A DNA stretch of 40,268 bases from CAYVAR01 sp964449675 (GTDB lineage Bacteria; Patescibacteriota; Microgenomatia; UBA10105; UBA927): NCBI GenBank assembly GCA_964449675.1, contig CAYVAR010000011.1:1-40268 (forward strand). Direction: 5' to 3'. A program made the translations under genes and the position numbers. Under the pieces are notes generated by a model. It made no database searches. It had not been told where the DNA came from and saw only the letters and a program-made list of their open reading frames with translations. Each line of letters opens with the position of its first letter. Position 1 is the first letter of the stretch. Shown piece by piece: positions 39,130 through 40,268 of the stretch.

Positions 39130-39296
39130 GCCCGTGTGGAGAGTTGAAGATTATTTTCCTCCACAAGTTCAAACACAATGAGGTACCCCGGTGTTACACC
39201 GGGGAACAGGATAGCGTGTCCCGATGCTCTTGGGCATCGGACCCTTCCCTCCGATTGCAACAATATCGGGGAAAATAACTTCAAAATCTGCCGGGC
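39130..39296 (+). ncRNA. Candidate structured RNA, 6S-like architecture
   Basis: The predicted transcript starts with GCCCG at 39130 and its far end is CGGGC (39292-39296), which pair. Inside them TTGAAG-A-TTATTTTCC (39144-39159) pairs with GGAAAATAA-CTTCAA (39270-39284). The middle holds CCCCGGTG-TTA-CACCGGGG (about 39186-39204) and CCGATGC...GCATCGG. About 167 nt with a long closing stem, an open centre and inner hairpins is the plan and size of 6S RNA. No good ORF covers it. I did not find the SRP, tmRNA or RNase P core motifs. No clear terminator follows. Confidence 0.45.
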
Positions 39297-39339
39297 GGAA
39301 TTATTTCTTCTGTAACCTCTCTTGACGCCTCTTTAAGCT

Positions 39340-39368
39340 TTGCAGTTGTCTAACCATCTTGATACAAT
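39340..39368 (+). promoter_or_regulatory. Promoter of the tRNA-Thr locus
   Basis: TTGCAG (39340-39345), 17-bp spacer, TACAAT (39363-39368). Confidence 0.5.
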
Positions 39369-39373
39369 CGTAA

Positions 39374-39455
39374 TAGTTACTTCGTTAGTTAGTTACTTAG
39401 TTACTTGGCTTTGTGTCTTCCTAAGTAACCAAGTAACTTTCATTTCTAAGTAACT
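39374..39455. repeat. AGTTACTT word repeat with inverted arms
   Basis: AGTTACTTCGTTAGTTAGTT and ACTTAGTTACTTGG pair with CCTAAGTAACCAAGTAAC and CTAAGTAAC. A similar AGTAACGAAGTAACTAAG follows fmt at 36053-36070. Confidence 0.65.
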
Positions 39456-39463
39456 TTTTAATT

Positions 39464-39498
39464 GCCGATGTAGCTCAGTGGTAGAGCAACTGTTTTGT
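39464..39498 (+). pseudogene. 5' half of a tRNA (Thr-like), broken in the anticodon loop
   Basis: GCCGATGTAGCTCAGTGGTA followed by GAGCAACTGTTTTGT reads as acceptor 5' strand, D arm and anticodon stem-loop up to UGU of a tRNA-Thr. The next bases are not tRNA; a palindromic element (39504-39551, with CCTGAGCTTGCCGAAGG inside) and ATCCCGC-TTT-GCGGGAT follow. No matching 3' half (ending in ATCGGC) is seen in the window. Confidence 0.7.
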
Positions 39499-39581
39499 CG
39501 TAGAACTTCTTAACGATCCTGAGCTTGCCGAAGGAGAGTTTAGAAATTCAAGATCCCGCTTTGCGGGATAAACCGAATAAT

Positions 39582-39652
39582 GCCTCCATAGCTCAATGGC
39601 AGAGCGACGGTTTTGTAAACCGCTGATGTCAGTTCGATTCTGTCTGGAGGCT
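39582..39652 (+). tRNA. tRNA-Thr (anticodon TGT)
   Basis: Acceptor GCCTCCA / TGGAGGC, D arm GCTC...GAGC, anticodon arm with loop TTTGTAA (anticodon TGT, Thr), and T arm GTCAG-TTCGATT-CTGTC. One T-T mismatch in the T stem and a weak first anticodon-stem pair. No encoded CCA. Confidence 0.9.
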
Positions 39653-39681
39653 CAAATACAGGCGAGCTAAATGGTACTGGG

Positions 39682-39763
39682 ATAAACCGCTGATGTCAGT
39701 TCCCTGCACGCCAACGACTCGCGCAGTAGGCAAGTGCAGGCGGGGATTCTTTCTGGAGGCTCA
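39682..39763 (+). pseudogene. 3' half of tRNA-Thr with a palindrome inserted in the T loop
   Basis: ATAAACCGCTGATGTCAGTT repeats the 3' half of the intact tRNA-Thr upstream up to the T loop; then 42 bp with arms CCTGCAC / GTGCAGG (39703-39744) intervene, and GATTCTTTCTGGAGGCTCA resumes the tRNA. The 5' half is absent. It is a duplicated tRNA end hit by a palindromic element. Confidence 0.8.
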
Positions 39764-40084
39764 AAAAGAGTTTTTGGAGAAAAATACTTTCGCAAGTGGC
39801 GTTTCTTCAAAAAACTTCTCTATTGTGCGTTCTATTTTTTTACTAAGCTCATACGTTACTGCGCGACCAATTCGCGTTTTTGTCACCCACCCTTCCCGAT
39901 GCATTTTGGACAGATGAAACGACACGAGATTTTGGGGCAGGTCTATCGTTTCAGCTATATCATGGGCTTCCATAGGTTTATGAGTGAGTACATAAAGAAT
40001 CCCTAATCGATGTGCGTGAGATATGCCGCGAATAAATTTTGCAAATCGTTTTGACTTTTCTTTGAGGCGAATTCCAGTGAGCAT
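39761..40084 (-). CDS. ArsR-family winged-helix transcriptional regulator
   Basis: 107 residues. Winged-helix core: SHAHRLGILYVLTHKPMEAH, then DIAETIDLPQNLVSFHLSKM (recognition helix) and REGWVTKTRIGRAVTYELSK (wing), as in ArsR/SmtB repressors. No Cys metal-binding motif is present in the helix, so it may sense something other than metal. The C-terminus is basic with aromatic residues. It overlaps the end of the tRNA-Thr fragment by 3 bp and is divergent from tRNA-Tyr. Confidence 0.85.
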   Translation of the reverse strand: MLTGIRLKEKSKRFAKFIRGISHAHRLGILYVLTHKPMEAHDIAETIDLPQNLVSFHLSKMHREGWVTKTRIGRAVTYELSKKIERTIEKFFEETPLAKVFFSKNSF

Positions 40085-40131
40085 ACGTAATTTGTTATGA
40101 TGTTATTTGGTAACGTATAATAGTGATCACG

Positions 40132-40216
40132 GCCAAGGTGGCGGAGTGGACAATCGCAATAGTCTGTAAAACTATCGCCCGTTTGGGCTACCCAGGTTCG
40201 AATCCTGGCCTTGGCA
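40132..40216 (+). tRNA. tRNA-Tyr (anticodon GTA)
   Basis: Acceptor GCCAAGG / CCTTGGC, anticodon stem ATAGT / ACTAT with loop CTGTAAA (GTA), a long variable arm (GCCCGTTTGGGC), T arm CCAGG-TTCGAAT-CCTGG. Class II tRNA of 85 nt, no encoded CCA. TTGTTA (40092-40097) and TATAAT (40116-40121), 18 bp apart, form a likely promoter. The last 50 bp of the window after it hold nothing I can identify. Confidence 0.95.
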
Positions 40217-40268
40217 CTGTGCTGTCTTACTTACGATTCCTCTAAAGATCGCGTCTCAAGTTTTGTGA

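Noticed and set aside
39066..39284. Minus-strand 72-aa frame across the structured RNA
   Set aside because: It overlaps the vapBC promoter and the strong plus-strand helices; no start signal and no protein-like pattern.
39130..39296. SRP RNA, tmRNA or RNase P RNA as identity of the structured RNA
   Set aside because: The SRP loop motif (GGAAGCAGC context), the tmRNA tRNA-like ends and the RNase P conserved cores are not seen.

Overview
The window looks like chromosomal DNA from a Patescibacteria / Candidate Phyla Radiation bacterium, most likely a Microgenomates-like lineage. The reasons are a 16S rRNA gene interrupted by a protein-coding intervening sequence, a divergent 16S helix 15, a compact set of housekeeping genes with internal insertions, and many lineage-specific orphan proteins. 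No marker here fixes the exact clade, so this placement is inference.

Layout. 1-815: 5' third of a 16S rRNA gene (minus strand; the rest lies beyond the left edge) carrying a four-helix-bundle IVS, with its promoter just upstream. 1070-3521: small or decayed genes, including a phosphodiester glycosidase / retropepsin-like protease pair with a degraded partial copy of each. 3533-7044: SAM methyltransferase, two PAP2 phosphatases, a SpoU RNA methyltransferase and a Pro/Thr-rich membrane-anchored protein. 7160-10687: topA and dprA. 10751-15072: a GT2 glycosyltransferase facing a cell-elongation operon (mreB, PAP2-like membrane protein, mrdA/PBP2). 15131-27323: an orphan island: five short to mid-size plus-strand genes, a DUF4258/DUF2283 pair, a 409-aa orphan, then five large minus-strand orphans (844, 480, 510, 449 and about 200 aa), closed by a second DUF4258/DUF2283 pair. 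27715-29634: a sharply GC-rich two-gene membrane cassette with strong Shine-Dalgarno sites, apparently foreign, next to repeat-rich DNA with MITE-like elements. 31894-37597: O-antigen-ligase/TPR protein, def, fmt, a small membrane protein, rpmB (minus) and an M50 protease. 37748-40216: a carbonic-anhydrase-like reading frame broken by TGA, a VapBC-type toxin-antitoxin pair, a candidate 6S-like structured RNA with its own promoter, a tRNA-Thr gene flanked by broken tRNA pieces, an ArsR-type regulator and tRNA-Tyr.

How the genes work together. mreB, PBP2, the PAP2 enzymes, GT2 and the O-antigen ligase fit envelope elongation and undecaprenyl-linked glycan assembly. def and fmt handle the N-terminal formyl-methionine cycle. 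topA and dprA handle DNA topology and uptake. The orphan island has no function I can assign.

Two window-wide patterns stand out. (1) Short palindromic or word-repeat elements of at least ten sequence types sit between genes and also in frame inside topA, mrdA, fmt, the O-antigen ligase and the glycosidase; similar word repeats form the stem of the 16S IVS, and palindromes interrupt tRNA fragments. (2) Many genes have a TATAAT-like hexamer 6-8 bp before the ATG and no Shine-Dalgarno, which suggests leaderless mRNAs.
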